From Haloarcula regularis (GTDB taxonomy: Archaea > Halobacteriota > Halobacteria > Halobacteriales > Haloarculaceae), in assembly GCF_029338315.1 (NCBI RefSeq), contig NZ_CP119794.1:2542001-2606000 (forward strand): a DNA stretch of 64,000 bases. The letters run 5' to 3'. The notes under the pieces are model-generated. The model ran no database searches, was not told the origin of the DNA, and worked only from the letters and a program-made list of their open reading frames with translations. The position numbers were made by a program, and so were the translations under genes. Position 1 is the stretch's first letter, and each line of letters starts with the position of its first letter. Of the stretch, positions 17,335 to 26,686 are shown piece after piece.

Positions 17335-18375
17335 ATGTCAGGTCGTCGTGCTCGCGTCGCCGAGATACTCCGGGCCATCGTCCACGAGGTCCGCACCGAG
17401 AAGCTGACCTTCCTCGCCGGGTCGATCGCCTACCACGCCTTCCTCTCGATACTGCCGCTCTTGCTCCTCTTGCTCACCATCGTCCAGCGGACGGAGAACG
17501 TCGCGCTCTCGGAGTCGATCGTCCGCATCATGGAGGCGGTGCTGACCGAGCAGGCCAGCGGCGTCATCCAGCAGGGACTCGCCGAGGCCGACGCCTCCGT
17601 CTCGGTGCTCGGTGTGGCCTTCCTCGTCTGGGGGGCGCTCCGCATCTTCCGGGGCCTCGATACCGCCTTCTCGGACATCTACGAGAGCGAGGCCGAGAAC
17701 TCCTTCGCCGACCAGCTCGGCGACGGCCTCCTGTTGCTCGTCACCGTCGCCCTGGCCGTCGTCGCGACGAGTCTGCTCGGCCGCCTCATCGCGCTCGACG
17801 GCGGCGGCCTCGGTCTCGCGGTGGCGCGTGCCGCCGCCACCGTCCTGGGTCTCTTCGTCGTCTTCTACCCGATGTACTACGTCTTCCCGGACCTCGACGT
17901 CGGCTTCGTCGAGGTCGTCCCCGGCGCGGCCTTCGCCGCCGTCGGCGTCACCGTCGCCCAGGCGCTCTTTACCACGTTCAAGGCCGGCGGCACCGGCGGC
18001 AACCTCATCGCCAGCATCCTCGTGCTCCTGACCTGGCTCTACGTCATCGGCCTGGTCGTCCTGCTGGGGGCGGCCATCAACGCCGTGCTCTCGAACCGGT
18101 CGAACGACGTCGACATCACGCCGGTACTCGGGGGCGTGCCACGACGGAAGGGCGAGAGCGTCGACAGCATCGACCGGGCCGAACTCGTCGCCGACCTGGA
18201 GGCACTCGAGGCGGCCGTCGACGAGCAGACCGGGACGATGGTCGTCGAGCTCGGCGGCGAGCGGTTCGTCCTCGACGGTCCCCAGCGGGCGAGCATCGAG
18301 CAGGCGACGGGCGTCTTCGGGCTGGACACCTCCGTCGCGCTCACTTTCCGGTGGTGGCCCAACGAGGGCGAGTGA
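17335..18375 (+). CDS. YihY/BrkB-family integral membrane protein
   Basis: Membrane protein of 346 residues of the YihY/virulence factor BrkB family. Recognisable features are the N-terminal FLAGSIAYHAFLSILPLLLLLL and WGALRIFRGLDTAFSDIY, and about six hydrophobic segments up to TWLYVIGLVVLLGAAINAVL (about residue 245). A cytoplasmic acidic C-terminal extension of about 90 residues follows. The transported molecule or function of the family is not established. A weak TATA-like GTATTTGA lies about 30 bp upstream of the ATG at 17335. Monocistronic. Confidence 0.9.
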   Translation: MSGRRARVAEILRAIVHEVRTEKLTFLAGSIAYHAFLSILPLLLLLLTIVQRTENVALSESIVRIMEAVLTEQASGVIQQGLAEADASVSVLGVAFLVWGALRIFRGLDTAFSDIYESEAENSFADQLGDGLLLLVTVALAVVATSLLGRLIALDGGGLGLAVARAAATVLGLFVVFYPMYYVFPDLDVGFVEVVPGAAFAAVGVTVAQALFTTFKAGGTGGNLIASILVLLTWLYVIGLVVLLGAAINAVLSNRSNDVDITPVLGGVPRRKGESVDSIDRAELVADLEALEAAVDEQTGTMVVELGGERFVLDGPQRASIEQATGVFGLDTSVALTFRWWPNEGE

Positions 18376-18516
18376 CGGGGGCACGCGCTGGACCCGTCGT
18401 CGGCCGGCCAGCCCTCGCTCGCCCCTTCTGGTCACGCTGTGCGTCAATGCAGGCGACCGGTCTGTCAGTGGCGACAAGCGTTGTGAATATGTCACACGGC
18501 TCGCACTACCGGTCGG

Positions 18517-19664
18517 TCACACCGCGCAGTTGTTGCGCCCCGTCTCGACGTCGATGGCGTCGACGGGGTCGGCGAGCGTCTCGACGCCCCGGTTGATGCG
18601 GATGATGCGCTCGTAGTTGGCGGGCTTTTCGGCGTCCGTCGAGGTCATCCGGTCGACGAAGGTTGCCTCGTCGAGGCCGTACAGGTCCAGTCCGCCCTGA
18701 CCGACCCGAGTCGCTCGCCGACGAGAGCGCCCGGTTCCCCGACGCTGAAGCGGCCGTCCGCGTCGACGTCGACGTGTCCCGGCAGGACGAGCAGGTCCTC
18801 GGGGAGGGCACCGAACACGTCGTGGAGCGTCTCGTAGGCCATCCGCGCCCCCTCGGCGGCGCCCGCCTCGCCGAACTGGAGCTCGGTCCGGCCCAGCGAG
18901 TCGACGAACAGCGCGTCGCCGGTGAAGACGGCCTGATCCCCCAGTCGGTAGCTCGTCAGTTCGGAGGTGTGACCGGGGGTCGACAGCGCGGTCAGCTCGC
19001 GGTCGCCGACGGGGACCGACTCGCCGTCGGCGAGTGGGGCGTAGTCGACGGCGACGTCGCGCTCGCTCGCCTCGGCGCCCATGTGGTAGGGAACGCCCAG
19101 TCGATCGGCCAGCTCCCGGCCGCCGCTGACGTGGTCGGCGTGGACGTGCGTGTCGAGCGTCCGGGTGATGTCCAGCCCCAGTTCCGCCGCCCGCACGATG
19201 TACTGGTCGGTGTGCCGGCCGGCGTCGACGACGACGGCCTCGCCCGCTGTGCGCGACCCGACGAGGTAGGAGAGACACCCCTTCGCCCGGCGCTGGAACT
19301 GGACGACGACCAGGTCGTCGTCCGGTTCGGTGGAGGCCGTCTCGTACAGCTCCGACCACTCGCGCATCCCGCCGCCGACGGCGAACACCTCGTCGAAGCC
19401 CTGCCGGTCTAAGTTCACCGCGAGGTTCGCCGACGTGACGCCCTTCCCGCAGATGGTCACGACGGGGTCCTCGTACCCGACCAGGGCGGTCAGCTCGGGC
19501 AGTCGGCTCTCGGTGAGCTCCTCGGTCGGGCCAAACGGGAAGTGCACGGCGCCCGGGACGTGCCACGCCTCGTAGCTCTCGCGCGGGCGCGTGTCCACGA
19601 GCGTGAACGTGGTCCCGGAGTCGAGCATCGTTGCGAGCTGGCGCGCGGTGATGACTTCGAACAT
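18517..19664 (-). CDS. Rhodanese-metallo-beta-lactamase fusion hydrolase, 1-base frameshift near 3' end
   Basis: Two-domain protein of about 382 residues. The N-terminal rhodanese domain (about 1-115) has an active-site Cys loop TICGKGVTS. The MBL domain carries the metal motif THVHADHVSGG and later His and Asp ligands in STPGHTSE, TGDALFVD and PGHVDV. The ETHE1-like layout suggests sulfur or persulfide chemistry. The conserved frame breaks at about 18690-18710; after one missing base it resumes as GLDLYGLDEATFVDRM and ends ETGRNNCAV. Restoring the base gives 383 codons exactly. The ATG at 19664 (MFEVITARQL) starts the rhodanese domain. Known persulfide dioxygenase-rhodanese fusions have the reverse domain order. 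Confidence 0.85.
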
Positions 19665-19793
19665 GGCCCGGCCTACGTCGTGTACGGTTTTGTACGTATT
19701 CCCCATCGACCGGTGCGGGGACGGGTCCGCCGGCCCCGTTTCGCGCGCAGGCCAGCCAAACAGTTTTGAGACACTCGAACGACATCTCGGACG

Positions 19794-20235
19794 ATGACGC
19801 TCCCAATCGACCCGACTGCGCTCGCGGCAGACGACATCGGCGAGAAGCGCGCGACCCTCGAGATGGACCACGAGGCGGCCGTCGACCACGTCCGCGAGGC
19901 CTTCGCCGACGCCGGTTTTGGCTTCCCCGTGGAGTTTTCGGCCTCGGACCTCCTCAACGAGAAGGTCGACGCCGGCCGGGACCCCTACTACGTGCTCGGG
20001 GCGTGCAACCCGGCCGTCGCCGACGAGGCACTGGACGCTTCCGACAACCGAATCGGGGGGGCTGTTCCCGTGCAACGTCGTCGTCTGGGAGGAACAGCCG
20101 GGCGTCCAGGCGGTCTACCACGTCAGCATCATGCGGATCGCGCGCCTCGTCGGGATGGCGCCCGACGACGAAGCGATGGCCGATATCGTCGCCGAAACCG
20201 GGGAGTACGTCGAAGCCGCGTTCTCGAACCTCTGA
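19794..20235 (+). CDS. DUF302-family protein, 1-base insertion in a G run
   Basis: Protein of about 146 residues of the DUF302 family, seen in HVREAFADAGFGFPVEFSAS, YYVLGACNPAVADEAL and LFPCNVVVWEEQPG. The frame breaks within a run of seven G at 20055-20061; removing one G joins the two parts as NRIGGLFPCNVVV and gives an exact 147-codon gene. I take it as an intact gene with an extra base. DUF302 proteins are small cytoplasmic proteins of unclear function, often next to rhodanese or sulfur genes. Here the divergent neighbour is the rhodanese-MBL gene, about 130 bp away. Confidence 0.83.
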
Positions 20236-20287
20236 CGCTGTGGGGGTAAGGTATAAGCCGTCGGTCGTCAAATTTATTACCACACTG

Positions 20288-20704
20288 ATGAAGCGAGAAC
20301 GTGACGGTCCCGACCTCCTGTCTGGGTCGGACTCCTGGGAGCTTGGTGACGACGTGGCTCCACTCCCGTCTCAGTTGTTCAAGGCGCTGGCAGGCCCCCG
20401 TCGCTGTCACGTTCTCGCTATCCTGCTCGACCGGCCGAACATCTCCGTCGACGAACTGACCGACATCATCGTCGGGTGGCAGACCACCATCGACGGCCCG
20501 TCCGGCCCCGACGAGTGGGCCCAGGTGAAGATCGAGCTCGTCCACGCGCACCTGCCGCTGCTGGACGACATGGGCCTCGTGGCGTTCGACGACCGGGAGG
20601 GCGAGGTCCAGCTCCAGTCGCTCGCCGACCCCGTCGAGCACGCCATCCGCTTTGCCGAACAGTACGAACGGGTCCTCGACCGGAGCGGTCGGCAGACCGA
20701 GTGA
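20288..20704 (+). CDS. Haloarchaeal winged-helix protein (DUF7344-like)
   Basis: Protein of 138 residues with a winged-helix core: LFKALAGPRRCHVLAILLDRP, VDELTDIIVGWQTTI, then HAHLPLLDDMGLVAFDDREGEV as the recognition/wing part. This layout matches DUF7344-type haloarchaeal regulators, probably acting on nearby genes. ATG 20288 is about 35 bp below a TATA-like GGTATAAG (20250-20257). It ends 21 bp before the DICT gene, so the two are probably cotranscribed. Confidence 0.78.
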   Translation: MKRERDGPDLLSGSDSWELGDDVAPLPSQLFKALAGPRRCHVLAILLDRPNISVDELTDIIVGWQTTIDGPSGPDEWAQVKIELVHAHLPLLDDMGLVAFDDREGEVQLQSLADPVEHAIRFAEQYERVLDRSGRQTE

Positions 20705-20725
20705 CCCACCGGGTGAGTGCCGAGC

Positions 20726-21435
20726 ATGCCGTTCGACTCGCTTCTCGACGCTGTCGCCGACGCCCGGAAGACCATCGTCATCTACACGCCGACCGACGCC
20801 GGGACCGAGCCGCCGAGCGCTTCTCGACGCGGAACGCGTCGGTGCTGGTGCGCCAGTCACCGGCGGCCGTCCCAGCCGGCTTCGTTGTCGTCCGGGGCGG
20901 CGACGACTTCCTCGGTGCCATCGCGCTCGAGGACCTGCTCTCGTTCCTCACGCCGACCGTCCACCCGCCGTGGGAGCTGGACGAAGCCGATCCCGGATAC
21001 CGGGCCGTCTTCGACCTGCTCGACGACACGCTGTTCGTCTCGCTCGACCGCCGACAGCTGCTCGCGACCGCCCGCGAGATCGAGGACCGGGCCTGGCGGG
21101 TTGGTCGGGGGACGCTCCGGGTCGGGTTCCAGCGCCGACGGGCGTTCGAGCGCCAGCGCGAGCTGTACCGCGAGCTGGCCGCGACGACCGATCTCGACGT
21201 GCACGTCTACCTGGGGGCGGACACGGTCGACGACGACTTCGACCCGGGGCCACTGGCCCTCCACACGGGCCCGGCCGACGGTGTCGGCCGGTACTGGTTT
21301 CTCCTGTTCGACGGCGGCGGGGACGCCCTCCAGGCCTGTGGCCTCGTCGCCGAGGAGTACAGTCCGGACCGGTACCGCGGGTTCTGGACCTACGACCCGA
21401 CGCTGGTCGCCACCGCCACCGACTCGCTGCCCTGA
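20726..21435 (+). CDS. DICT-domain sensory protein, 1-base deletion near 5' end
   Basis: Protein of about 236 residues of the DICT sensory-domain family: LLDDTLFVSLDRRQLLATAR, EIEDRAWRVGRGTLRVGFQR, GRYWFLLFDGGGDALQACGL and GFWTYDPTLVA. The first 28 or so codons (MPFDSLLDAVADARKTIVIY) lie in another frame. One missing G in GGG at 20801-20803 would join them as DAGDRAAERFSTRN and give an exact 237-codon gene. DICT domains occur with diguanylate cyclases and two-component systems and are thought to sense ligands or light. The upstream winged-helix gene is its likely operon partner. Confidence 0.83.
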
Positions 21436-21914
21436 GAGACCGGGTCGCGCCGGGGCGCCACGCCGAGTCCGGCAACCGGACCGTCCGACGACGGCCACTG
21501 GCGTGGAGCCGCTCGCCCGAGAACGTATCGGAATACGTACTATTTGCCGCCCGTCGTACCGTCGGTTTCTCGACTTGCTGGACGCTGAGGGGTGGTGAAA
21601 GAATTCACTCGGGATAGAAGTAACATATTTCGTAGGTTATTTACCACGCGATGCGATATATCGAGACTGGCAGGAGGTTGGGTCGGCGACCCCGTCGGGC
21701 CGACGTGCTCGCGGGGTTCGCTGTCATGCACATGCCAGTTCGGAGTCACGAACCGGGCTCCGTCCGGACCAAACTGCGCCTGCCGTGTCAGTCAGAGGAC
21801 GTCAGTCAGCACGAGATGGGGTGACCCCCATCGTTCCTCTATCGCGTACTTTGACGGTCCCGCGCCGTGCCAGCGGGGGACCGTCCCACTCCACTCCATT
21901 TCCCGCCCGCCCAG
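21436..21914. other. Gene-free region with AT-rich patch (about 21596-21665)
   Basis: I see no credible gene between the DICT gene and the leftward gene ending at 21915. The patch at 21596-21665 is AT-rich with GCGATATATCG-like symmetry near 21655. No terminator or RNA gene is recognised. Confidence 0.35.
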
Positions 21915-22602
21915 TCACGACTGGTAGGCCCCCTCTATCTCCGCGACGGCCTGGGGGATGACCTGCCGTTCGGCGCGGCGCATCGACCGCAGCGCCTCGT
22001 CGGTAAACTCCACCGAGAACGACGGGAGCGCCCGTGCGAGGCCGCCCAGGACGTCGCCGGGGTCGATGTCCAGTTCGAAGGCGAAGGCGCTTCGCTCCTC
22101 GTGGAGCGGCGCGCTGAACGCCAGGTGTTCCTCGAGGAGGTCGACGGCGGCCGACCGGTCGTAGGCCTCGGCGACGGCGGCGACGAACTCGTCGCTCCCG
22201 GCGTCGACGACGGGGGCGATGTCGTCGCCGAAGGCGCGCTGGCGGGCCAGCAACCGGTCACGAACCGCCTGTCGGCGCTCGCCCCGGACCCCCTCGCGCA
22301 GGGCGTCCCAGTAGATGTCCTGGGCCAGAATCTCGTCGGCGTAGGTCTCGAAGGGTGCGTCACCCGCCGCGTAGTCGACGACCGTCTCGAACTGTCGACT
22401 GATGGTCCGCTCGTACGCTGTGAGCTTCGGCCGGACGACGTGGCGCTCCAGCGGGCGGCTGTTTCAGCAGTTTGCTCGCGACCCTGCTCCCCCCGCCCCG
22501 TGACCCCCGGATGACGGCGGCCACGTCGAAGGCCTCGTACGTCTCCTCGACGAGGTCCGCGAGGTAGCGTTCGAATCCGCGTTCGATGGCACGTCGTGTC
22601 AC
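21915..22602 (-). CDS. Hypothetical haloarchaeal protein, 1-base insertion
   Basis: I do not recognise this protein. Reassembled it is about 228 residues, soluble, helical and acidic at the C-terminus. The N-terminal part reads VTRRAIERGFERYLADLVEE up to VASKLLKQ. One extra C near 22458-22462 shifts the frame, after which it continues RPLERHVVRPKLTAYERTI to the end AVAEIEGAYQS. Removing one base gives exactly 229 codons, supporting an intact gene. The start is GTG 22602. It lies 41 bp after the methylglyoxal synthase gene on the same strand, so probably cotranscribed. Confidence 0.65.
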
Positions 22603-22643
22603 ACCTGTCCGTGAGGACCGGACGATAGTAGCCCTTGCGGCGG

Positions 22644-23024
22644 TCACGCCGACCCGCGGCGCTCGAGGCCGTCGAGGACGAACTCCGCCGCCGTCCGGGT
22701 CGTGGCCATCGGCACGTCGTGGACGTCACAGATGCGCAACAGCGCCGTGATGTCCGGTTCGTGGGGCTGAGCGGTCAGCGGGTCCCGGAGGAAGACGATG
22801 GCGTCTATCGCCCCGTCGGCCACCTCGGCGCCGACCTGTGCGTCCCCGCCGATGGGTCCGCTTTGCTTTCGCTCGACGTCGAGTGTCGTCTCGTCCATGA
22901 TGCGCTGGCCGGTCGTGCCGGTCCCGACGAGCTCGAACGTCGAGAGGAGGTTCTCGTACTCCTGGACCAGATCTATCATCTCCGGTTTCTCGTCGTCGTG
23001 GGCGATGAGCGCGACGCGCGTCAT
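22644..23024 (-). CDS. mgsA: Methylglyoxal synthase
   Basis: Protein of 126 residues that converts DHAP to methylglyoxal plus phosphate, a bypass used when phosphate is low or triose phosphates accumulate. Motifs match MgsA: ALIAHDDEKPEM, GTGTTGQRIM, GPIGGDAQVGAEVADG, DAIVFLRDPLTAQPHEPD and ALLRICDVHDVP. The catalytic Asp in GGD and the His in QPHEPD are present. The ATG at 23024 opens MTRVALIAHD; the longer frame adds nothing conserved. A VOC protein at 11145 could detoxify its product, though the two genes are far apart. Confidence 0.93.
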   Translation of the reverse strand: MTRVALIAHDDEKPEMIDLVQEYENLLSTFELVGTGTTGQRIMDETTLDVERKQSGPIGGDAQVGAEVADGAIDAIVFLRDPLTAQPHEPDITALLRICDVHDVPMATTRTAAEFVLDGLERRGSA

Positions 23025-23129
23025 GGCCCGACTGTGGCAGGCCACGAGTAAAGGTGGTCGGGTCCGGCAGACCGTCTGTGTGTCGTCGCTTTCCGACGTC
23101 GGCCGCTACGCCCCGCCGCGCGAGCGTGG

Positions 23130-23789
23130 CTACCGCAGGGGTGACTCGACCAGTCGCCCCTTGCCGTTCGCGAGCGTGTTCTCGAGCAACGAGCGCGTCC
23201 CGCGGCGTAGTCGCTCGGAAGCCGCCTGACTCGAGATGCCGAGGTCGTCAGCGAGGTCCGACAGCGAGGCCTCCCGCGGGACGGTGAAATACCCCTCGTC
23301 CAGGGCCAGCAAGAGCACCTCCCGCTGGGGATCGGTGACGCCGTACTGGGTCGGCACCTCGGCGTCCTCGATGAACGACTGGATGTCGACGTCGACGCCG
23401 CTGTCGGCCAGTTCGTCCCTGAACGCGAGCACCGTCCCCTTGTTCGGGAACTGGGCCCTGACGGCCCACGAGTCGTCCCGCCGCCGGGCCCCCTCGAAGA
23501 CGCTGTTCCCGCTAACGAGGCCCCGTCCCATCGTCGTCACGACGTGGTCTTGGGTGTCAAGCGAGTACAGGTGGCCCGGGCGCGTCGTCGAGACGTGGGT
23601 CATCCCGCCGACGCTCTCGTCGGCCGCGAGCGCCGCCTCCAGGCTCCCGCGGTCGACCGACCCGAACGCGACCGCCGTCCGGCACCCGTCGCTGGCACAG
23701 TGGAGCTGCCGGATGCGGACCGACGCCTCCGGGAGCTCGACGGCCGTGTGGTGGAGAAACGAGGCCGGGACGTGAAAATCGACTATCAT
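23130..23789 (-). CDS. HTH-bat-type transcriptional regulator
   Basis: Protein of 219 residues. It has an N-terminal effector part (MIVDFHVPASFLHHTAVELP) and a C-terminal HTH_10 domain: LTDPQREVLLLALDEGYFTV then LSDLADDLGISSQAASERLR. This domain is typical of bacterio-opsin activator-like haloarchaeal regulators. ATG 23789 is about 27 bp below a TATA box (minus-strand GTTTTATGG), which points to a leaderless mRNA and decides against the longer frame. Its neighbours (mgsA, dUTPase-like) do not name a target. Confidence 0.87.
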   Translation of the reverse strand: MIVDFHVPASFLHHTAVELPEASVRIRQLHCASDGCRTAVAFGSVDRGSLEAALAADESVGGMTHVSTTRPGHLYSLDTQDHVVTTMGRGLVSGNSVFEGARRRDDSWAVRAQFPNKGTVLAFRDELADSGVDVDIQSFIEDAEVPTQYGVTDPQREVLLLALDEGYFTVPREASLSDLADDLGISSQAASERLRRGTRSLLENTLANGKGRLVESPLR

Positions 23790-23813
23790 GTTCCTCTGTG
23801 GGATGGGAACCGC

Positions 23814-23822
23814 CATAAAACC
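23814..23822 (-). promoter_or_regulatory. TATA box for the HTH-bat regulator at 23789
   Basis: Minus-strand GGTTTTATGG centred about 28 bp above ATG 23789. Spacing fits a leaderless transcript and fixes the start codon. Confidence 0.5.
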
Positions 23823-23877
23823 TCGTCAATGAAACAACACGTTCGGGCCGGGACGACTCTGGACCGCCCCCGCAGCC

Positions 23878-24342
23878 TCAGTCCAGGTTCTCGTGCTGGT
23901 AGGACCCCTCGTAGGTCCCCTCGTGAGCGGCCTCGGCAAGCACGAGCTGGGCGATGCGGGCGCCCGTCTCGAGTTCGACCGGGTGATGCACCTCGAGCAG
24001 TCCCTCCCCGCGCCCCTCGTAACCCGCGTCCCAGACTGCCGTGTTCAGCATGCAGGAGTTTCGAAGCAGCGACGAGCGCGGGTAGAGGAAGCCGACGTGG
24101 CCCTCCGGGACGACGACCCGGTCTGCGTACTCGACGACGTAGCCGCCGGGGTCTAAGTGGTAGACGCCGTCGTCGGCCTCGCACTCGCGACGTTCGCCGA
24201 TGGTCTTCCCGCCACGCTCGATGCGACCCGGTTCGACCTGTTCGTAGACCGCCTCGAGCGTCAGGTCGACGCCGTTGGGCTGGACCTGCGCGTCTCGAAG
24301 TCCGTCGAGTCGCTCCGCGACGAACGGCCCGCTCTTGAACAT
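23878..24342 (-). CDS. dCTP deaminase/dUTPase-family nucleotidohydrolase
   Basis: Protein of 154 residues of the trimeric dCTP deaminase/dUTPase family, which keeps dUTP low and supplies dUMP. Seen motifs are DAQVQPNGVDLTL, FLYPRSSLLRNSCMLN, TAVWDAGYEGRG and GARIAQLVLAEA. The PRSSLLRN segment with a catalytic Glu (AxWDAGYEG region) is closer to dCTP deaminase/bifunctional enzymes than to classical eukaryotic dUTPases, so the exact activity is left open. Length is typical. It is leftward and divergent from aconitase. Confidence 0.85.
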   Translation of the reverse strand: MFKSGPFVAERLDGLRDAQVQPNGVDLTLEAVYEQVEPGRIERGGKTIGERRECEADDGVYHLDPGGYVVEYADRVVVPEGHVGFLYPRSSLLRNSCMLNTAVWDAGYEGRGEGLLEVHHPVELETGARIAQLVLAEAAHEGTYEGSYQHENLD

Positions 24343-24448
24343 ACCGCCAGTCCGACCGGCCGACCGATAGGCTTGCCGGTCCTCGCTACGCTGAATCGCC
24401 GGACGGCCGCGGGAGAAACTGCACGCAAAATAGGGAGGGATACGCGGG

Positions 24449-24457
24449 ATTTATACG
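24449..24457 (+). promoter_or_regulatory. TATA box for aconitase
   Basis: GATTTATAC centred about 31 bp above ATG 24484, in the divergent gap with the dUTPase-like gene. Geometry fits a short or absent leader. Confidence 0.5.
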
Positions 24458-24483
24458 CGCGCGCCGTCGATTGTCGAACTGTT

Positions 24484-26457
24484 ATGGGACAGACACTCAC
24501 GGAAAAGATTCTCGACGACCACCTCGTCGAAGGGGAGCTGACACCCGGCGAGGAGATCGGGATCGAAATCGACCAGGTGCTCACACAGGACACGACCGGG
24601 ACGCTCGTCTGGCTGCAGTTCGAGGCGCTGGGCCTCGAGGAGGTCCAGACGGAACTGGCCGCCCAGTACTGTGACCACCAGACGTACCAGTTCGACTTCA
24701 AGAACACCGACGACCACCGCTTCCTGCGCTCGGCGGCCGGCACGTTCGGGGCCCACTTCTCGCGACCGGGCAACGGGATCTGTCACAACGTCCACAAGGA
24801 GAACTTCGCCGCGCCCGGCAAGACCATGCTCGGCTCGGACTCCCACACTCCGACTCCCGGTGGCCTGGGCGAACTCGCCATCGGATCCGGCGGGCTCGAC
24901 GTCGCCGTCGCGATGGGCGGTGGCGCTTACTACATCGACATGCCCGAGGTCGTCAACGTCCGTCTCGAGGGCGAGCTCCCCGAGTGGGCGACCGCGAAGG
25001 ACGTCATCTTAGAGCTGCTCCGTCGCCTGACCGTCAAGGGCGGCGTCGGCAAGGTGCTCGAGTACACCGGTCCCGGCGTCGAGACGCTCTCGGTGCCCGA
25101 GCGGACTACCATCACCAACATGGGGACCGAGCTCGGCGCCACCTCTTCCATCTTCCCGACGGACGAGAACACCAAAGACTACCTCGAACGACTCGGTCGC
25201 GGCGACGTCTACGAGGAAGTCGCCCCCGACGAGGACGCCGAGTACGACGACGAGATCGTCGTCGACCTCTCGGAGCTGGAGCCGCTCATCGCCGAGCCGT
25301 CGATGCCCGACAACGTCGTGCCCGTCAGCGAGGTCGAGGGCGTCGACGTCGAACAGGTCATCATCGGCTCCTGTACGAACGGCGCCTACGAGGACATCCT
25401 CCCGTCCGCGAAGATGCTCGAGGGGCGCAACATCGACAAGAAGACCGAAATGATCGTCGCTCCCGGGTCGAAGCAGGCCTCCGAGATGCTCGCCCGCGAG
25501 GGCTGGACCGCGGAGATGATGGCCGCCGGCGTCAACTTCTCCGAGGCGACGTGTGGTGCCTGTATCGGCATCGGTCACGTTCCGGCTTCGGACTCCGTGT
25601 CGCTGCGGACCTTCAACCGCAACTTCGAGGGCCGCTCGGGCATCGAGGACGACAACGTCTACCTCTGTTCGCCGGAGGTCGCCACCGCCGCGGCGCTCAA
25701 AGGCGAGATCGTCGACCCGCGCAACCTCGCCGACGAGCTGGGCGACCTGGAGGCCCCCGGCCTGGAGATGCCCGATTCGTACATCGGCAACTCCGAGTCC
25801 GATCTCATCGCGCCCGACGAGGCCGTCGACGACGAGCTCATCAAGGGCCCGAACATCGGCGACGTCCCGCTGAAGGACCCGCTTGAGTCCGAGGTCGGCG
25901 GTGAGGCCCTCCTGAAGATGGAGGACAACATCACCACGGACCACATCATCCCGGCCACGCAGGACATCCTGATGTACCGGTCGAACGTGCCGAAACTGTC
26001 GGAGTTCACGCTCTCGCGCGTCGACGACACGTTCGCCCAGCGCGCGCTCGACGCCGACGGCGGCGTCCTCGTCGCCGGCGAGAACTACGGCCAGGGCTCC
26101 TCGCGCGAGCACGCGGCCCTGTGTCCAATGTACCTCGGCATCGAGGCGGTCTTCGCTCAGAGCTTCGCTCGCATCCACAAGGCGAACCTGTTCAACTTCG
26201 GCATCGTGCCCCTGGAGATCGACTCCGAGACCTACGAGGCCATCGAGCAGGGCGACGACATCCAGATCGTCGACGAGGTCGCCGAGGCTGTCCGCGACGG
26301 CGCCGAGGAGTTCACCATCCGCATCAACGACGACTGGGAGGCGACCGCGACGCTGGACGCCTCGCCGCGCGAGCGTGAAATCCTCGCCGCCGGTGGCAAG
26401 CTGTCACACACGAAGGCCCAGCACGAAGAGGGCGGCGCCGCGCCCGCCGACGACTGA
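24484..26457 (+). CDS. Aconitate hydratase
   Basis: Protein of 657 residues that interconverts citrate and isocitrate in the TCA cycle. The three [4Fe-4S] ligand cysteines are visible in GSCTNGAYEDI and ATCGACIGIGHVP. Substrate-binding segments are GSDSHTPTPGGLGELA near residue 120 and GQGSSREHAALCPMYLG in the swivelling domain near the C-terminus. Length matches the archaeal/mitochondrial-like aconitases of about 650-780 residues. ATG 24484 lies about 31 bp below a TATA box; the longer frame is discarded because its extra part lies over the promoter and neighbouring gene. Downstream CATTTTTCGCC at about 26475 could be the T-rich terminator. Confidence 0.95.
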   Translation: MGQTLTEKILDDHLVEGELTPGEEIGIEIDQVLTQDTTGTLVWLQFEALGLEEVQTELAAQYCDHQTYQFDFKNTDDHRFLRSAAGTFGAHFSRPGNGICHNVHKENFAAPGKTMLGSDSHTPTPGGLGELAIGSGGLDVAVAMGGGAYYIDMPEVVNVRLEGELPEWATAKDVILELLRRLTVKGGVGKVLEYTGPGVETLSVPERTTITNMGTELGATSSIFPTDENTKDYLERLGRGDVYEEVAPDEDAEYDDEIVVDLSELEPLIAEPSMPDNVVPVSEVEGVDVEQVIIGSCTNGAYEDILPSAKMLEGRNIDKKTEMIVAPGSKQASEMLAREGWTAEMMAAGVNFSEATCGACIGIGHVPASDSVSLRTFNRNFEGRSGIEDDNVYLCSPEVATAAALKGEIVDPRNLADELGDLEAPGLEMPDSYIGNSESDLIAPDEAVDDELIKGPNIGDVPLKDPLESEVGGEALLKMEDNITTDHIIPATQDILMYRSNVPKLSEFTLSRVDDTFAQRALDADGGVLVAGENYGQGSSREHAALCPMYLGIEAVFAQSFARIHKANLFNFGIVPLEIDSETYEAIEQGDDIQIVDEVAEAVRDGAEEFTIRINDDWEATATLDASPREREILAAGGKLSHTKAQHEEGGAAPADD

Positions 26458-26632
26458 CGGGACGTCGAACCACCGCATTTTTCGCCGGCCGACCCCGGAG
26501 CCACCGGTCCGTCGCTCGCTGCCGTCGGCTCGCGGTCTGTCGCCGGTCCGCGCCACTGGCCGGTGAACACAGCAAGTGCCGTCGCTGAGCGGCCGTCGCT
26601 CGGGGTACACCGTCCCACGCATTCGTTCGAAA

Positions 26633-26670
26633 GGGGGGTGTTGAAAGAGGGGTGGGGGTGGGGGTGGTGG
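26633..26670 (+). other. G-rich tract with G-quadruplex potential
   Basis: Runs of 6, 4, 5 and 5 G separated by short spacers, on the + strand between aconitase and rimI. Four G-runs of length at least four within about 32 bases satisfy a quadruplex pattern. Confidence 0.5.
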
Positions 26671-26686
26671 CACCCAAAGTGGGTGC
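26670..26686. repeat. Inverted repeat GCACCCA-AAG-TGGGTGC
   Basis: Perfect 7-bp arms with a 3-base centre just after the G-rich tract. It could be a protein site or a small hairpin ending aconitase transcription. No T-run follows, so an operator is as likely as a terminator. Confidence 0.45.

Noticed and set aside
20288..24342. A defence island in the regulator-rich 20-24 kb region
   Set aside because: The genes are a DICT sensor, mgsA, an HTH-bat regulator and a dUTPase-like protein; no nuclease, helicase, toxin or other defence domain is present.
25009..26178. 389-codon frame opposite aconitase
   Set aside because: Shadow of aconitase; no start signal or homology.
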